Notes: generated from the sequence alone by a model not told the origin. A stretch of DNA of 64,000 nt from Chamaelirium japonicum (GCA_947650365.1 CANTAL010000126.1:1-64000); one strand, 5' to 3'; counted from the first letter of the stretch, positions 13,601 to 27,120 are shown. Numbers and translations: made by a program.

Positions 13601-13715
13601 TTCATTCGTACGATCCATTCTAATTCATTCGCACAATCCATTCTATTTCATTCGTACGATCCATTCTTACTCATTCGTATGATCCATTCTAATTCATTCG
13701 CACGAATGTATCCAT
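10680..13715 (+). repeat. Forward satellite block 15
   Basis: One of the longest single-orientation runs (3.0 kb). The boundary between the two 6.4-kb copies falls at about 12503-12543. It includes the one-monomer inversion at 12799-12832 and ends in the cassette at 13558-13715 and the switch ATCCATAATGGAT (13710-13722). Confidence 0.95.
12799..12832. repeat. Single-monomer inversion palindrome
   Basis: Second copy of the flipped monomer at 6402, exactly 6,397 bp downstream, with a GTAC centre and one mismatched pair. Confidence 0.9.
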
Positions 13716-13716
13716 A

Positions 13717-15399
13717 ATGGATCATACGAATGAGTAAGAATGGATCGTACGAATGAAATAGAATGGATTGTGCGAATGAATTAGAATGGACCGTACGAAT
13801 GAATTAGAATGGATACATTCGTGCGAATGAATTAGAATGGATCGGACAAGTGAATTAGAATGGATCGTATGAATGAATTAGAATGGATCGTACAAATGAA
13901 TTAGAATGGATCGTACGAATAAATTAGAATGGATACATTCATCCGAATGAATTAGAATGGATCATACGAATGAGTAAGAATGGATCGTACAAATGAAATA
14001 GAATAGATTGTACGAATGAATTAGAATGGATTCGTACGAATGAATTAGACTGGATACATTCGTGCGAATGAATTAGAATGTGTCGTACCAATGAGTAAGA
14101 ATGGATCGTACGAATGAAATAGAATGGATTGTGCAAATGAATTAGAATGGATCGTACGAATGAATTAGAATGGATCGTGTGAAAGAATTAGAATGGATTG
14201 TATGAATGAATTAGAATAAATCGTATGAATGAATTAGAATGGATCGTACGAATGAATTAGAATGGATCGTACGAATGAATTAGAATGGATCGTACGAATG
14301 AATCAGAATGGATACATTCGTGCGAATGAATTAGAATGGATACATTCGTGCGAAAGAATTAGAATAGATCGTATGAATGAATTAGAATGGATCCTATGAA
14401 TGAATTTGAATGGATCGTGCGAATGAATCAGAATGGATCGTACGAATGAATTAGAATGGATCGTGCTAATGAATTTGAATTGATCGAACTATTGAATTAG
14501 AATGGATCGAATTAGAATGGATCGTGCGAATGAATTAGAATGGATCGTACGAATGAACTAGAATGGATACATTCGTGCGAATGAATTAGAATAGATCGTA
14601 CGAATGAATTAGAATGGATCGTACGAATGAATTAGAATGGATACATTCGTGCGAATGAATTAGAATGGATCGGACGAATGAATTAGAATGGATCGTACGA
14701 TTGAATTAGAATGGATCGTACGAATGAATTAGAATGGATCGTATGAATGAATTAGAATGGATACATTCGTGCGAATGAATTAGAATTGATCGTACGAATG
14801 AATTAGAATGGATCGTGCGAATGAATTAGAATGGATCGTACGAATGATTTAAAATGGATCGTTCGAATGAACTAGAATGGATACATTCGTGCGAATGAAT
14901 TAGAATGGATCGTACGAATGAATTAGAATGGATCGTACGAATGAATTAGAATGGATCTTACGAATGAATTTGAATGGATCGTACGAATGAATTAGAATGG
15001 ATCGTACGAATGAATTAAAATGGATACATTCGTGCGAATGAATTAGAATGGATCGGACGAATGAATTAGAATGGATCGTACGAATGAATTAGAATGGATC
15101 AAATGAATGAATTAGAATGGTTACATTCATGCGAATGAATTAGAATGGATCGTACGAATGGATTAGAATGGATCGTACGAATGGATTAGAATGGATACAT
15201 TCGAGCGAATGAATTAGAATGGATCGTACTAATGAATTAGAATGGATCGTACGAATGGATTAGAATGGATCCTACGAATGGATTAGAATGGATACCTTTG
15301 TGCATATGAATTAGAATGGATCGTACGAATGAATTAGAATGGATTATATTAATGAATTAGAATGGATCGTACGAATGAATTAGAATGGATACATTCGTG
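13717..15399 (-). repeat. Reverse satellite block 16
   Basis: Direct copy of block 12, offset 6,397 bp. It has scattered single-base differences, for example GAATGTGTCG near 14077 where the first copy has GAATGGGTCG. Confidence 0.94.
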
Positions 15400-15530
15400 C
15401 ATGATCCATTCTAATTCATTCGCACGAATGTATCCATTCTAATTCATTCGTACGATCCATTCTAATTCATTAATATGATCCATTCTAATTCATTCGTACG
15501 ATCCATTCTAATTCATATGCACAAAGGTAT
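15292..15530. repeat. Near-perfect 109-bp foldback, second copy
   Basis: Second copy of the 8895 foldback. One change in the left arm (GGATTATATT) and one in the loop-proximal palindrome (GTGCATGATCC) are visible. ATGCACAAAGG is at 15517-15527. Confidence 0.88.
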
Positions 15531-15566
15531 CCATTCTAATTCATTCGTACGATCCATTCTAATTCA
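15400..15566 (+). repeat. Forward foldback block 17
   Basis: Copy of block 13, ending at the same AATTCAGGATCG switch (G at 15567). Confidence 0.93.
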
Positions 15567-16158
15567 GGATCGTACGAATGAATTAGAATGGATACATTCG
15601 TGCGAATGAATTAGAATGGATCGTACGAATGAATTAGAATGGATCGTACGAATGAACTAGAATGGATACATTCGTGCGAATGAATTAGAATGGATCGTAC
15701 GAATGAATTAGAATGGATCGTACGAATGAATTAGAATGGATCTTACGAATGAATTAGAATGGATCGTACGAATGAATTAGAATGGATCGTGCGAATGAAT
15801 TAGAATGGATCGTACGAATGAATTAGAATGGATCGTACGAATGAACTAGAATGGATACATTCGTGCGAATGAATTAGAATGGATCGTACGAATGAATTAG
15901 AATGGATCGTACGAATGAATTAGAATGGATTGTACGAATAAATTAGAATGGATACATTCGTCCGAATGAATTAGAATGGATCATACGAATGAGTAAGAAT
16001 GGATCGTACGAATGAAATAGAATAGATTGTACGAATGAATTAGAATGGAACCTACGAATGAATTAGAATGGATCTTGTGAAAGAATTAAAATGGATTATA
16101 TGAATGAATTAGAATGGATCGTATGAATGAATTAGAATGGATCGTGCGAATGAATTCG
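15567..16158 (-). repeat. Reverse satellite block 18
   Basis: Shortened copy of block 14: about 0.9 kb is missing around 15.78-15.80 kb, and one further 23-bp unit is missing before 15932. Confidence 0.92.
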
Positions 16159-16180
16159 AATGGATCGTACAAATTCATTC
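16148..16180. repeat. Recurrent junction hairpin (loop form A)
   Basis: Left arm GAATGAATTCG intact; right arm is CAAATTCATTC, one mismatch. Confidence 0.9.
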
Positions 16181-19100
16181 TAATTCATTCATACAATCCA
16201 TTCTAATTCTTTCACACGATCCATTCTAATTCATTCGTACGTTCCATTCTAATTCATTAGCACGATCCATGCTAATTCATTCGTTCGATCAATTCTAATT
16301 CATTAGCACGATCCATTCTAATTCATTCGTACGATCCATTCTAATTCATTCGCACGATCCATTCTAATTCATTCATAGGATCCATTCTAATTCATTCATA
16401 CGGTCTATTCTAATTCTTTCGCACGAATGTATCCATTCTAATTCATTCGCACGAATGTATCCATTCTAATTCATTCGTACGATCCATTCTAATTCATTCG
16501 AACGATCCATTATAATTCATTCGTACGATCCATTCTAATTCATTCATATGATCTATTCTAATTCATTCATACAATCCATTCTAATTCTTTCACACGATCC
16601 ATTCTAATTCATTCGTACGATCCATTGTAATTCATTCGCACAATCCATTCTATTTCATTCGTACGATCCATTCTTACTCATTGGTATGATCCATTCTAAT
16701 TCATTCGCATGAATGTATCCATTCTAATTCATTCGTACGAATCCATTCTAATTCATTCGTACAATCCATTCTATTTCATTCGTACGATCCATTCTTACTC
16801 ATTCGTATGATCCATTCTAATTCATTCGCACGAATGTATCCATTCTAAATCATTCGTACGATCATTTCTAATTCATTCGTACGATCCATTCTAAATCATT
16901 CGTACAATCCATTCTATTTCATTCGTATGATCAATTCTAATTCATTAGCACGATCCATTCTAATTCATTCGTACGATCCATTCAAATTCATTCGCACGAT
17001 CCATTCTAATTCATTCGTACAATCCATTCTATTTCATTCATACGATCCATTCTTACTCATTCGTATGATCCATTCTAATTCATTCGCACGAATGTATCCA
17101 TTCTAATCCATTCGTACGATCCATTCTAATCCATTCGTACGATCCATTCTAATTCATTCGCATGAATGTAACCATTCTAATTCATTCATTTGATCCATTC
17201 TAATTCATTCGTACGATCCATTCTAATCCATTCGTCCGATCCATTCTAATTCATTCGCACGAATGTATCCATTCTAAACCATTCATACGATCCATTCTAA
17301 TTTATTCGTACGATCCATTCTAATTCATTCATAAAATCCATTCTAATTCATTCGTACGATCCATTCTAATTCATTCGTACGATTCATTCTAATTCATTCG
17401 CACGAATGTATCCATTCTAGTTCATTCGTACGATCCATTCTAATTCATTCGTATGATCCATTCTAATTCATTCGCACGATCCATTCTAATTCATTCGTAC
17501 GATCCATTCTAATTCATTCGCGCGAATGTATCCATTCTAATTCATTCGTACAATCCATTCTAATTCATTCGCACGATCCATTCTAATTCATTCGTACGAT
17601 CCATTCTAATTCATTCATACGATCCATTCTAATTCATTCGTACGATCCATTCTAATTCATTCGCACAAATGTATACATTCTAATTCATTCATACGATCCA
17701 TTCTAATTCATTCGCACGATCCATTCTAATTCATTCTAATTCATTCGTACGATCAATTCTAATTCATTCGTACGATCCATTCTTACTCATTCGTATGATC
17801 CATTCTAATTCATTCGTGCGATCCATTCTAATTCATTCGCATGAATGTAACCATTCTATTTCATTCGTATGATCCATTCTAATTCATTCGCACAAATGTA
17901 TCCATTCTAATTCATTCATACGATCCATTCTAATTCATTCGCACGATCCATTCTAATTCATTCGTACGATCCATTCTAATTCTTTCACACGATCCATTCT
18001 AATTCATTCGTACGATCCATTCTAATTCATTCGCACGATCCATTCTAATTCATTCATAGGATCCATTCTAATTCATTCATACGATCTATTCTAATTCTTT
18101 CGCACGAATGTATCCATTCTAATTCATTCGCACGAATGTATCCATTCAAATTCATTCGTACGATCCATTCTAATTCATTCGTATGATCCATTCTAATTCA
18201 TTCGTACGATCCATTCTAATTAATTCGTATGATCCATTCTAATTCATTCGTACGATCCATTCTAATTCATTCATACAATCCATTCTAATTCATTCGCACG
18301 AATGTGTCCATTCTAATTAATTCGTATGATCCATTCTAATTCATTCGTATGATCCATTCTTATTCATTCGCACGATCCAGTCTAATGGATTCGCAAGATC
18401 CATTCTAATTCATTCGCACGAATGTATCCATTCTAATTCATTCGTACGATCCATTCTAATTCATTAATATGATCCATTCTAATTTATTCGTACGATCCAT
18501 TCTAATTCATATGCACAAAGGTATCCATTCTAATCCATTCGTAGGATCCATTCTAATTCATTCGTACGATCCATTCTAATTCATTCGTACGATCCATTCT
18601 AATTCATTCATACGATCCATTCTAATTCATTCGTATGATCCATTCTAATTCATTCGCACGAATATATCCATTCTAGTTCATTCATACGATCCATTCTAAT
18701 TCATTCGTACGATCCATTCTAATTCATTCGCACGAATGTATCCATTCTAGTTCATTCGTACGATCCATTCTAGTTCATTCGTACGATTCATTCTATTTCA
18801 TTCGTACGATCCATTCTAATTCATTTGTATGATCCATTCTAATTAATTCATATGATCCATTCTAATTCATTCGTACGATCCATTCTAATTCATTCATACA
18901 ATCCATTCTAATTCATTCACACGAATGTATCCATTCTTATTAATTCGTACGATCCATTCTAATTCATTCGTATGATCCATTCTAATTCATTCGTACGAAT
19001 CCATTCTAATTCATTCGTACAATCTATTCTATTTCATTCGTAAGATCCATTCTAATTCATTCGTATGATCCATTCTAATTCATTCGCACGAATGTATCCA

Positions 19101-19207
19101 TTCTAGTTAATTCGTACGATCCATTCTAATTCATTCGTACGATCCATTCTAATTCATTCATACGATCTATTCTAATTCATTATTACAATCCATTCTAATA
19201 CATTTGT
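16170..19207 (+). repeat. Forward satellite block 19
   Basis: 3.0-kb forward run, repeated at 24131-27120. It contains the foldback marker ATGCACAAAGG (18511-18521) without a foldback, so this may represent the unfolded arrangement. It ends at CATTTGTACGAATG (19201-19214). Confidence 0.95.
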
Positions 19208-20101
19208 ACGAATGAATTAGAATGGATCGTACGAATGAATTAGAATAGATCGTACGAATGAATTAGAATGGATCGTACGAAGGAATTAGAATGGATCGTA
19301 CGAATGAATTAGAATGGATATATTCGTGTAAATGAATTAGAATGGATCGTATGAATGAATTAGAATGCATTCTATGAATGAATTAGAATGGATCGTATGA
19401 ATGAATTAGAATGGATCATACGAATGAGTAAGAATGGATCGTACGAATGAAATAGAATGGATTGTGCGAATGAATTAGAATGGATCGTACAAATGAATTA
19501 CAATGGATCGTGAGAAAGAATTAGAATGGATTGTATGAATGAATTAGAATAGATCGTATGAATGAATTAGAATGGATCGTACGAATGAATTAGAATGGAT
19601 CGTACGAATGAACTAGAATGGATACATTCGTGCGAATGAATTAGAATGGATCGTACGAATGAATTAGAATGGATCGTACGAATGAACTAGAATGGATACA
19701 TTCGTGCGAATAAATTAGAATGGATCGTACGAATGAATTAGAATGGATCTTACGAATGAATTAGAATGGATCGTACGAATGAATTAGAATGGATCGTACG
19801 AATGAATTAGAATAGATCTTACGAATGAATTAGAATGGATCGTATGAATAAATTAGAAAGGATCGTATGAATGGTTTAGAATGGATACATTCGTGCGAAT
19901 GAATTAGAATGGATCGTACGAAGGAATTAGAATGGATCGTACGAATGAATTAGAATGGATCGTATAAATGAATTAGAATGGATCGTATGAAGGAATTAGA
20001 ATGGATCGTACGAATGTATTAGAATGGATCGTACGATTGAATTAGAATGGATCATACGAATGAGTAAGAATGGATCGTATGAATGAATTAGATTGGATCG
20101 T
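19208..20101 (-). repeat. Reverse satellite block 20
   Basis: Reverse run repeated from 27121. It ends in a 40-bp near-palindrome centred on GGATCGTACGATCC (20082-20121, one mismatched pair). Confidence 0.93.
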
Positions 20102-20105
20102 ACGA

Positions 20106-20152
20106 TCCATTCTAATTCATTAGCAAGGATCGTGCTAATGAATTAGAATGGA
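20106..20152. repeat. 20-bp-arm hairpin with 7-nt loop
   Basis: Arms 20106-20125 and 20133-20152 are exact reverse complements around AGGATCG. A single forward monomer is followed at once by its reverse copy, joined at TTAGCA / TGCTAA. A copy lies at 29179-29225. Confidence 0.93.
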
Positions 20153-20367
20153 ATATACGAATGAATTAGAATGGATCGTAGAATGGATCGTACGAATGAA
20201 TTAGAATGAATTAGAATGGATCGTACGAATGAATTAGAATAGATCATAGGAATGAATTAGAATGGATCGTGCAAATGAATTAGAATGGATACATTCGTAC
20301 GAATGAATTAGAATGGATCGTACGAATGAATTAGAATGGATCGTACGAATGAATTAGAATGGATCGT
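20129..20367 (-). repeat. Reverse satellite block 22
   Basis: Short reverse run with two shortened units (GGATCGTAGAATGGATCG near 20171-20188, and GAATGAATTAGAATGAATT near 20195-20213). It lies between two strong palindromes. Confidence 0.92.
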
Positions 20368-20388
20368 ACGATCCATTCTAATTCATTC
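20347..20388. repeat. 42-bp perfect palindrome
   Basis: Perfect palindrome with no spacer, centred between 20367 and 20368 on GGATCGTACGATCC; the outer ends are GAATG and CATTC. It is the reverse-to-forward switch. An identical-length perfect copy lies at 29397-29438. Confidence 0.95.
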
Positions 20389-20468
20389 ATACAATCCATT
20401 CTAATTCATTCGCACGAATGTATCCATTCTAATCCATTCGTATGATCCATTCTAATTCATTCACACGA
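20368..20468 (+). repeat. Forward satellite block 23
   Basis: About four monomers, closed by CGATCG (20466-20471). It is the counterpart of 29418-29569, which has about two more monomers. Confidence 0.92.
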
Positions 20469-20853
20469 TCGTATGAATTAGAATGGATACATTCGTGCGA
20501 ATGAATCAGAATGGATCGTGCGAATCCATTAGACTGGATCGTGCGAATGAATAGGAATGGATCATACGAATGAATTAGAGTGGATCGTACGAATTAATTA
20601 GAATGGAAACATTCGTGCGAATGAATTAGAATGGATTGTATGAATGAATTAGAATGGATCGTACGAATGTATTAGAATGGATCATACGAATTAATTAGAA
20701 TGGATCGTACGAATGAATTAGAATGGATCGTACGAATGAATTAGAATGGATCGTATGAATGAACTAGAATGGATCGTACGAATGAACTAGAATGGATACA
20801 TTCGTGCGAATGAATTAGAATGGATCGTACGAATGAATTAGAATGGATCGTAT
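20469..20853 (-). repeat. Reverse satellite block 24
   Basis: Contains the GCGAATCCATTAGACTGG marker near 20519-20536. It ends at GAATGGATCGTATGATTC. Most of it is deleted from the second copy near 29.64 kb. Confidence 0.92.
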
Positions 20854-21808
20854 GATTCATTCTAATTCATTCGTACGATCCATTCTAATACATTCGTACG
20901 ATTCATGCTAATTCATTCGCACGATCCATTCTAATTCATTCGTTCGATCCATTCTTATTCATTCATATGATCCATTCTAATTCATTCGCACAATCCATTC
21001 TAATTCATTCGTACAGTCCATTCTAATTCATTCGTATGATCCATTCTAACTCATTCGGTGGATCCATTCTAATTCATTCGTACGATCCATTCTAGTTCAT
21101 TCCCACGATCCATTCTAATTTATTAATACGATCCATTCTAATTCATTCGTACGATCTATTCTAATTCATTCGCACGAATGTAACCATTCTAATTCATTCA
21201 TACGATTCATTCTAATTCATTCGTATGAGCTATTCTAATTCATTCGTACGATCCATTCTAATTCATTCGTACGATCCATTGTAATTCATTCATACAATCC
21301 ATTTAGATTCATTCGCACAAATGTATCCATTCAAATTCATTCGTACGATCCAGTCTAATTCTTTCGTACGATCCATTCTAATTCATTCGCACGAATATAT
21401 CCATTCTAATTCTTTCGTACGATGCATTCTAATTCATTCGTACGATCCATTCTAATTCATTCATTTGATCCATTCTAATTCATTCGTACGATCCATTCTA
21501 ATTCATTCGTCCGATCCATTCTAATTCATTCGCACGAATGTATCCATTCTAATTCATTCGTACGATCCATTCTAATTCATTCGTAAGATCCATTCTAATT
21601 CATTCGTACGATCCATTCTAATTCATTCGTACGATCCATTCTAATTCATTCGCACGAATGTATCCATTCTAGTTCATTCGTACGATCCATTCTAATTCAT
21701 TCGTACGATCCGTTCTAATTCATTCGCACGATCCATTCTAATTCATTCGTACGATCAATTCTAATTCATTCGCACGAAAGTATCCATTCCAATTCATTCG
21801 TACGATCC
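20854..21808 (+). repeat. Forward satellite block 25
   Basis: Forward run with distinctive units CATTCGGTGGATCC (21053-21066), TATGAGCTATTC and CATTTAGATTC, also found near 5.8, 29.8, 41.3, 52.5 and 62.6 kb. The switch reads GATCCTGAATTAG. Confidence 0.93.
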
Positions 21809-22949
21809 TGAATTAGAATGGATCGTACGAATGAATGGATCGTGCGAATGAATTTGAATGGAATATACGAATGAATTAGAATGGATCATACGAATTAATT
21901 AGAATGGATCATACGAATGAATTAGAATGGATCGTACGAATGAATTAGAATGGATCGTATGAATGAATTAGAATGGATCGTGCGAATGAATTAGAATGGA
22001 TCGTACGAATGAATTAGAATGGATACATTTGTGCGAATGAATTAGAATGGATCGTACGAATGAATTAGAATGGATCGTATGAATGAATTAGAATGGATCG
22101 TACGAATGAATTAGAATGGATCGTGCGAATGAATTAGAATGGATCGTACGAATGAATTAGAATGGATCGTGTGAAAGAATTAGAATGGATCGTACGAATG
22201 AATTAGAATGGATCGTGCGAATGAATTAGAATGGATCGTACGAATGAATTAGAATGGATACATTCGTGCGAATGAATTAGAATGGATCGGACGAATGAAT
22301 TAGAATGGATCGTACGAATGAGTAAGAATGGATCGTACGAATGAAATAGAATAGATCGTACGAATGAATTAGAATGGATCGTACGAAGGAATTAGAATGG
22401 ATCGTACGAATGAATTAGAATGGATATATTCGTGCAAATGAATTAGAATGGATCATATGAGTGTATTAGAATGGATCGTATGAGTGAATTAGAATGGATC
22501 GTACAAATGAATTAGAATGGATCGTATGAATGAATTAGAATGGATACATTCGTGTGAATGAATTACAATGGATCGTATGAATGAATTAGAATAGATTTTG
22601 TGAATGAATTAGAACTGATCGTACGAATGAATTAGAATGGATACATTCGTGTGAATGAATTAGAATGAATTGTATGAATGAATTAGAATGGATCCTATGA
22701 ATGAATTAGAATAGATCGTACGAATGAATTAGAATGGATACATTCGTGCGAATGAATTAGAATTGATCGTACGAATGAATTAGAATGGATCGTGCGAATG
22801 AATTAGAATGGATCGTACGAATGAATTAGAATGGATACATTCGTGCGAAAGAATTAGAATAGATCGTATGAATGAATTAGAATTGATTGTATGAATGAAT
22901 TAGAATGGATCGTATGAATGAATTAGAATGGATCGTGCGAATGAATTCG
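21809..22949 (-). repeat. Reverse satellite block 26
   Basis: Begins with a shortened unit (CGAATGAATGGATCG near 21829) and ends at the recurrent junction. Repeated at 30486-31682. Confidence 0.93.
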
Positions 22950-22971
22950 AATGGATCGTACGAATTTATTC
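22939..22971. repeat. Recurrent junction hairpin (loop form A)
   Basis: Left arm GAATGAATTCG; right arm CGAATTTATTC with one mismatch; spacer AATGGATCGTA. Confidence 0.91.
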
Positions 22972-23894
22972 TAATTCATTCATACAATCCATTCAAATTC
23001 TTTCACACGATCCATTCTAATTTATTCGAACGTTCCATTCTAATTCATTAGCATGATCCATGCTAATTCATTCGTTCGATCAATTCTAATTCATTAGCAC
23101 GATCCATTCTAATTCATTCGTACGATCCATTCTAATTCATTCGTACGATCCATTCTAATTCATATGCACAAAGGTATCCATTCTAATCCATTCGTAGGAT
23201 CCATTCTAATCCATTCGTACGATCCATTCTAATTCATTCATACGATCCATTCTAATTCATTCGCTCGAATGTATCCATTCTAATCCATTCGTACGATCCA
23301 TTCTAATCCATTCTAATTCATTCGCATGAATGTAACCATTCTAATTCATTCATTTGATCCATTCTAATTCATTCGTACGATCCATTCTAATTCATTCGTC
23401 CGATCCATTCTAATTCATTCGCACGAATGTATCCATTCTAATTCATTCGTACGATCCATTCTAATTCATTCGTACGATCCATTCTAAATCATTCGTAAGA
23501 TCCATTCTAATTCATTCGTACGATCCATTCTAATTCATTCGTACGATCCATTCTAATTCATTCGCACGAATGTATCCATTCTAATTCATTCATACGATCC
23601 ATTCTTCTTCATTCGTACTATCCGTTCTAATTCACTCATACGATCCATTCTAATTCATTCATACGATCCATTCTAATTCATTTGCACGAATATATCTATT
23701 CTAATTCATTCGTACGATCCATTCTAACTCCTTCGTACGATCCATTCTAATTCCTTCGTACGATCCATTCTAATTCCCTCGTACGATCTATTCTATTTCA
23801 TTCGTATGATCCATTCTAATTCCTTCGTACGATCCATTCTAATTACTTCGTATCCATTCTAATTCACTCATACGATCCATTCTAATTCATTCGT
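22961..23894 (+). repeat. Forward satellite block 27
   Basis: Carries ATGCACAAAGG (23164-23174) and a run of TTCCTTCG monomers near 23.7 kb. It ends at ATTCGTACGAAT (23889-23900), which is also the boundary between the two roughly 8-kb copies. Confidence 0.94.
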
Positions 23895-24119
23895 ACGAAT
23901 AAATTAGAATGGATACATTCGTCCGAATGAATTAGAATGGATCATACGAATGAGTAAGAATGGATCGTAAAAATGAAATAGAATAGATTGTACGAATGAA
24001 TTAGAATGGATCCTACGAATGAATTAGAATGGATCGTGTGAAAGAATTAAAATGGATTATATGAATGAATTAGAATGGATCGTATGAATGAATTAGAATG
24101 GATCGTGCGAATGAATTCG
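23895..24119 (-). repeat. Reverse satellite block 28
   Basis: Reverse cassette (GAGTAAG, GAAATAG, GTGTGAAAG) matching 15932-16158; it is the first module of the second 8-kb copy. Confidence 0.93.
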
Positions 24120-24141
24120 AATGGATCGTACGAATTCATTC
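24109..24141. repeat. Recurrent junction hairpin (loop form A)
   Basis: Perfect 11-bp arms GAATGAATTCG and CGAATTCATTC (24131-24141), spacer AATGGATCGTA. Confidence 0.94.
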
Positions 24142-27120
24142 TAATTCATTCATACAATCCATTCTAATTCTTTCACACGATCCATTTTAATTCATTCGTA
24201 CGTTCCATTCTAATTCATTAGCACGATCCATGCTAATTCATTCGTTCGATCAATTCTAATTCATAAGCACGATCCATTCTAATTCATTCGTACGATCCAT
24301 TCTAATTCATTCGCACGATCCATTCTAATTCATTCATAGGATCCATTCTAATTCATTCATACGGTCTATTCTAATTCTTTCGCACGAATGTATCCATTCT
24401 AATTCATTCGCACGAATATATCCATTCTAATTCATTCGTACGATCTATTCTAATTCATTCGAACGATCCATTATAATTCATTCGTACGATCCATTCTAAT
24501 TCATTCATATGATCTATTCTAATTCATTCATACAATCCATTCTAATTCTTTCACACGATCCATTCTAATTCATTCGTACGATCCATTGTAATTCATTCGC
24601 ACAATCCATTCTATTTCATTCGTACGATCCATTCTTACTCATTGGTATGATCCATTCTAATTCATTCGCACGAATGTATCCATTCTAATTCATTCGTACG
24701 AATCCATTCTAATTCATTCGTACAATCCATTCTATTTCATTGGTACGATCCATTCTTACTCATTCGTATGATCCATTCTAATTCATTCGCACGAATGTAT
24801 CCATTCTAAATCATTCGTACGATCATTTCTAATTCATTCGTACGATCCATTCTAAATCATTCGTACAATCCATTCTATTTCATTCGTACGATCAATTCTA
24901 ATTCATTAGCACGATCCATTCTAATTCATTCGTACGATCCATTCAAATTCATTCGCACGATCCATTCTAATTCATTCGTACAATCCATTCTATTTCATTC
25001 GTACGATCCATTCTTACTCATTCGTATGATCCATTCTAATTCATTCGCACGAAAATATCCATTCTAATCCATTCGTACGATCCATTCTAATCCATTCGTA
25101 CGATCCATTCTAATTCATTCGCATGAATGTAACCATTCTAATTCATTCATTTGATCCATTCTAATTCATTCGTACGATCCATTCTAATTCATTCGTCCGA
25201 TCCATTCTAATTCATTCGCACGAATGTATCCATTCTAAACCATTCATACGATCCATTCTAATTTATTCGTACGATCCATTCTAATTCATTCGTAAAATCC
25301 ATTCTAATTCATTCGTACGATCCATTCTAATTCATTCGTACGATTCATTCTAATTCATTCGCATGAATGTATCCATTCTAGTTCATTCGTACGATCCATT
25401 CTAATTCATTCGTATGATCCATTCTAATTCATTCGCACGATCCATTCTAATTCATTCGTACGATCCATTCTAATTCATTCGCGCGAATGTATCCATTCTA
25501 ATTCATTCGTACGATCCATTCTAATTCATTCGCACGATCCATTCTAATTCATTCGTACGATCCATTCTAATTCATTCATACGATCCATTCTAATTCATTC
25601 GTACGATCCATTCTAATTCATTCGCACAAATGTATACATTCTAATTCATTCATACGATCCATTCTAATTCATTCGCACGATCCATTCTAATTCATTCTAA
25701 TTCATTCGTACGATCCATTCTAATTCATTCGTACGATCCATTCTTACTCATTCGTATGATCCATTCTAATTCATTCGTGCGATCCATTCTAATTCATTCG
25801 CACGAATGTAACCATTCTATTTCATTCGTACGATCCATTCTAATTCATTCGCACAAATGTATCCATTCTAATTCATTCATACGATCCATTCTAATTCATT
25901 CGCACGATCCATTCTAATTCATTCGTACAATCCATTCTAATTCTTTCACACGATCCATTCTAATTCATTCGTACGATCCATTCTAATTCATTCGCACGAT
26001 CCATTCTAATTCATTCATAGGATCCATTCTAATTCATTCATACGATCTATTCTAATTCTTTCGCACGAATGTATCCATTCTAATTCATTCGCACGAATGT
26101 ATCCATTCTAATTCATTCGTACGATCCATTCTAATTCATTCGTACGATCCATTCTAATTAATTCGTATGATCCATTCTAATTCATTCGTACGATCCATTC
26201 TAATTCATTCATACAATCCATTCTAATTCATTCGCACGAATGTATCCATTCTAATTAATTCGTATGATCCATTCTAATTCATTCGTATGATCCATTCTTA
26301 TTCATTCGCACGATCCAGTCTAATGGATTCGCACGATCCATTCTAATTCATTCGCACGAATGTATCCATTCTAATTCATTCGTACGATCCATTCTAATTC
26401 ATTAATATGATCCATTCTAATTTATTCGTACGATCCATTCTAATTCATATGCACAAAGGTATCCATTCTAATCCATTCGTAGGATCCATTCTAATCCATT
26501 CGTACGATCCATTCTAATTCATTCGTACGATCCATTCTAATTCATTCGTACGATCCATTCTAATTCATTCATACGATCCATTCTAATTCATTCGTATGAT
26601 CCATTCTAATTCATTCGCACGAATGTATCCATTCTAGTTCATTCATACGATCCATTCTAATTCATTCGTACGATCCATTCTAATTCATTCGCACGAATGT
26701 ATCCATTCTAGTTCATTCGTACGATCCATTCTAGTTCATTCGTACGATCCATTCTAATTCATTCGTACGATCCATTCTAATTCATTCGTATGATCCATTC
26801 TAATTAATTCATATGATCCATTCTAATTCATTCGTACGATCCATTCTAATTCATTCATACAATCCATTCTAATTCATTCGCACGAATGTATCCATTCTTA
26901 TTAATTCGTACGATCCATTCTAATTCATTCGTATGATCCATTCTAATTCATTCGTACGAATCCATTCTAATTCATTCGTACAATCTATTCTATTTCATTC
27001 GTAAGATCCATTCTAATTCATTCATATGATCCATTCTAATTCATTCGCACGAATGTATCCATTCTAGTTCATTCGTACGATCTATTCTAATTCATTATTA
27101 CAATCCATTCTAATACATTG
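24131..27120 (+). repeat. Forward satellite block 29
   Basis: Second copy of block 19, offset 7,971 falling to 7,915 bp through small indels. It includes ATGCACAAAGG (26449-26459) and the variant GTATACATTC (from 25632). It ends at CATTGGTACGAATG. Confidence 0.95.

Larger units (their letters stand above)
12508..18000. repeat. 6.4-kb higher-order unit, copy 2 (deleted)
   Basis: Tandem with copy 1. The offset rises to 6,404 near 15.6 kb, then drops to 5,490 by 15.96 kb, showing a loss of about 0.9 kb. Correspondence holds to about 17990-18030, where the sequence again matches the copy boundary. Confidence 0.85.
15932..23892. repeat. 8-kb higher-order unit, copy 1
   Basis: Begins at GTACGAATAAATTAG (15932) and ends where the same motif restarts at 23893, a 7,961-bp period. 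It overlaps the second 6.4-kb copy, so the duplications are nested. Confidence 0.85.

Noticed and set aside
13939..14136. 65-codon open frame on the minus strand
   Set aside because: It is the shifted copy of the 7527 frame inside the duplicated 6.4-kb unit. Translated satellite, not a gene.
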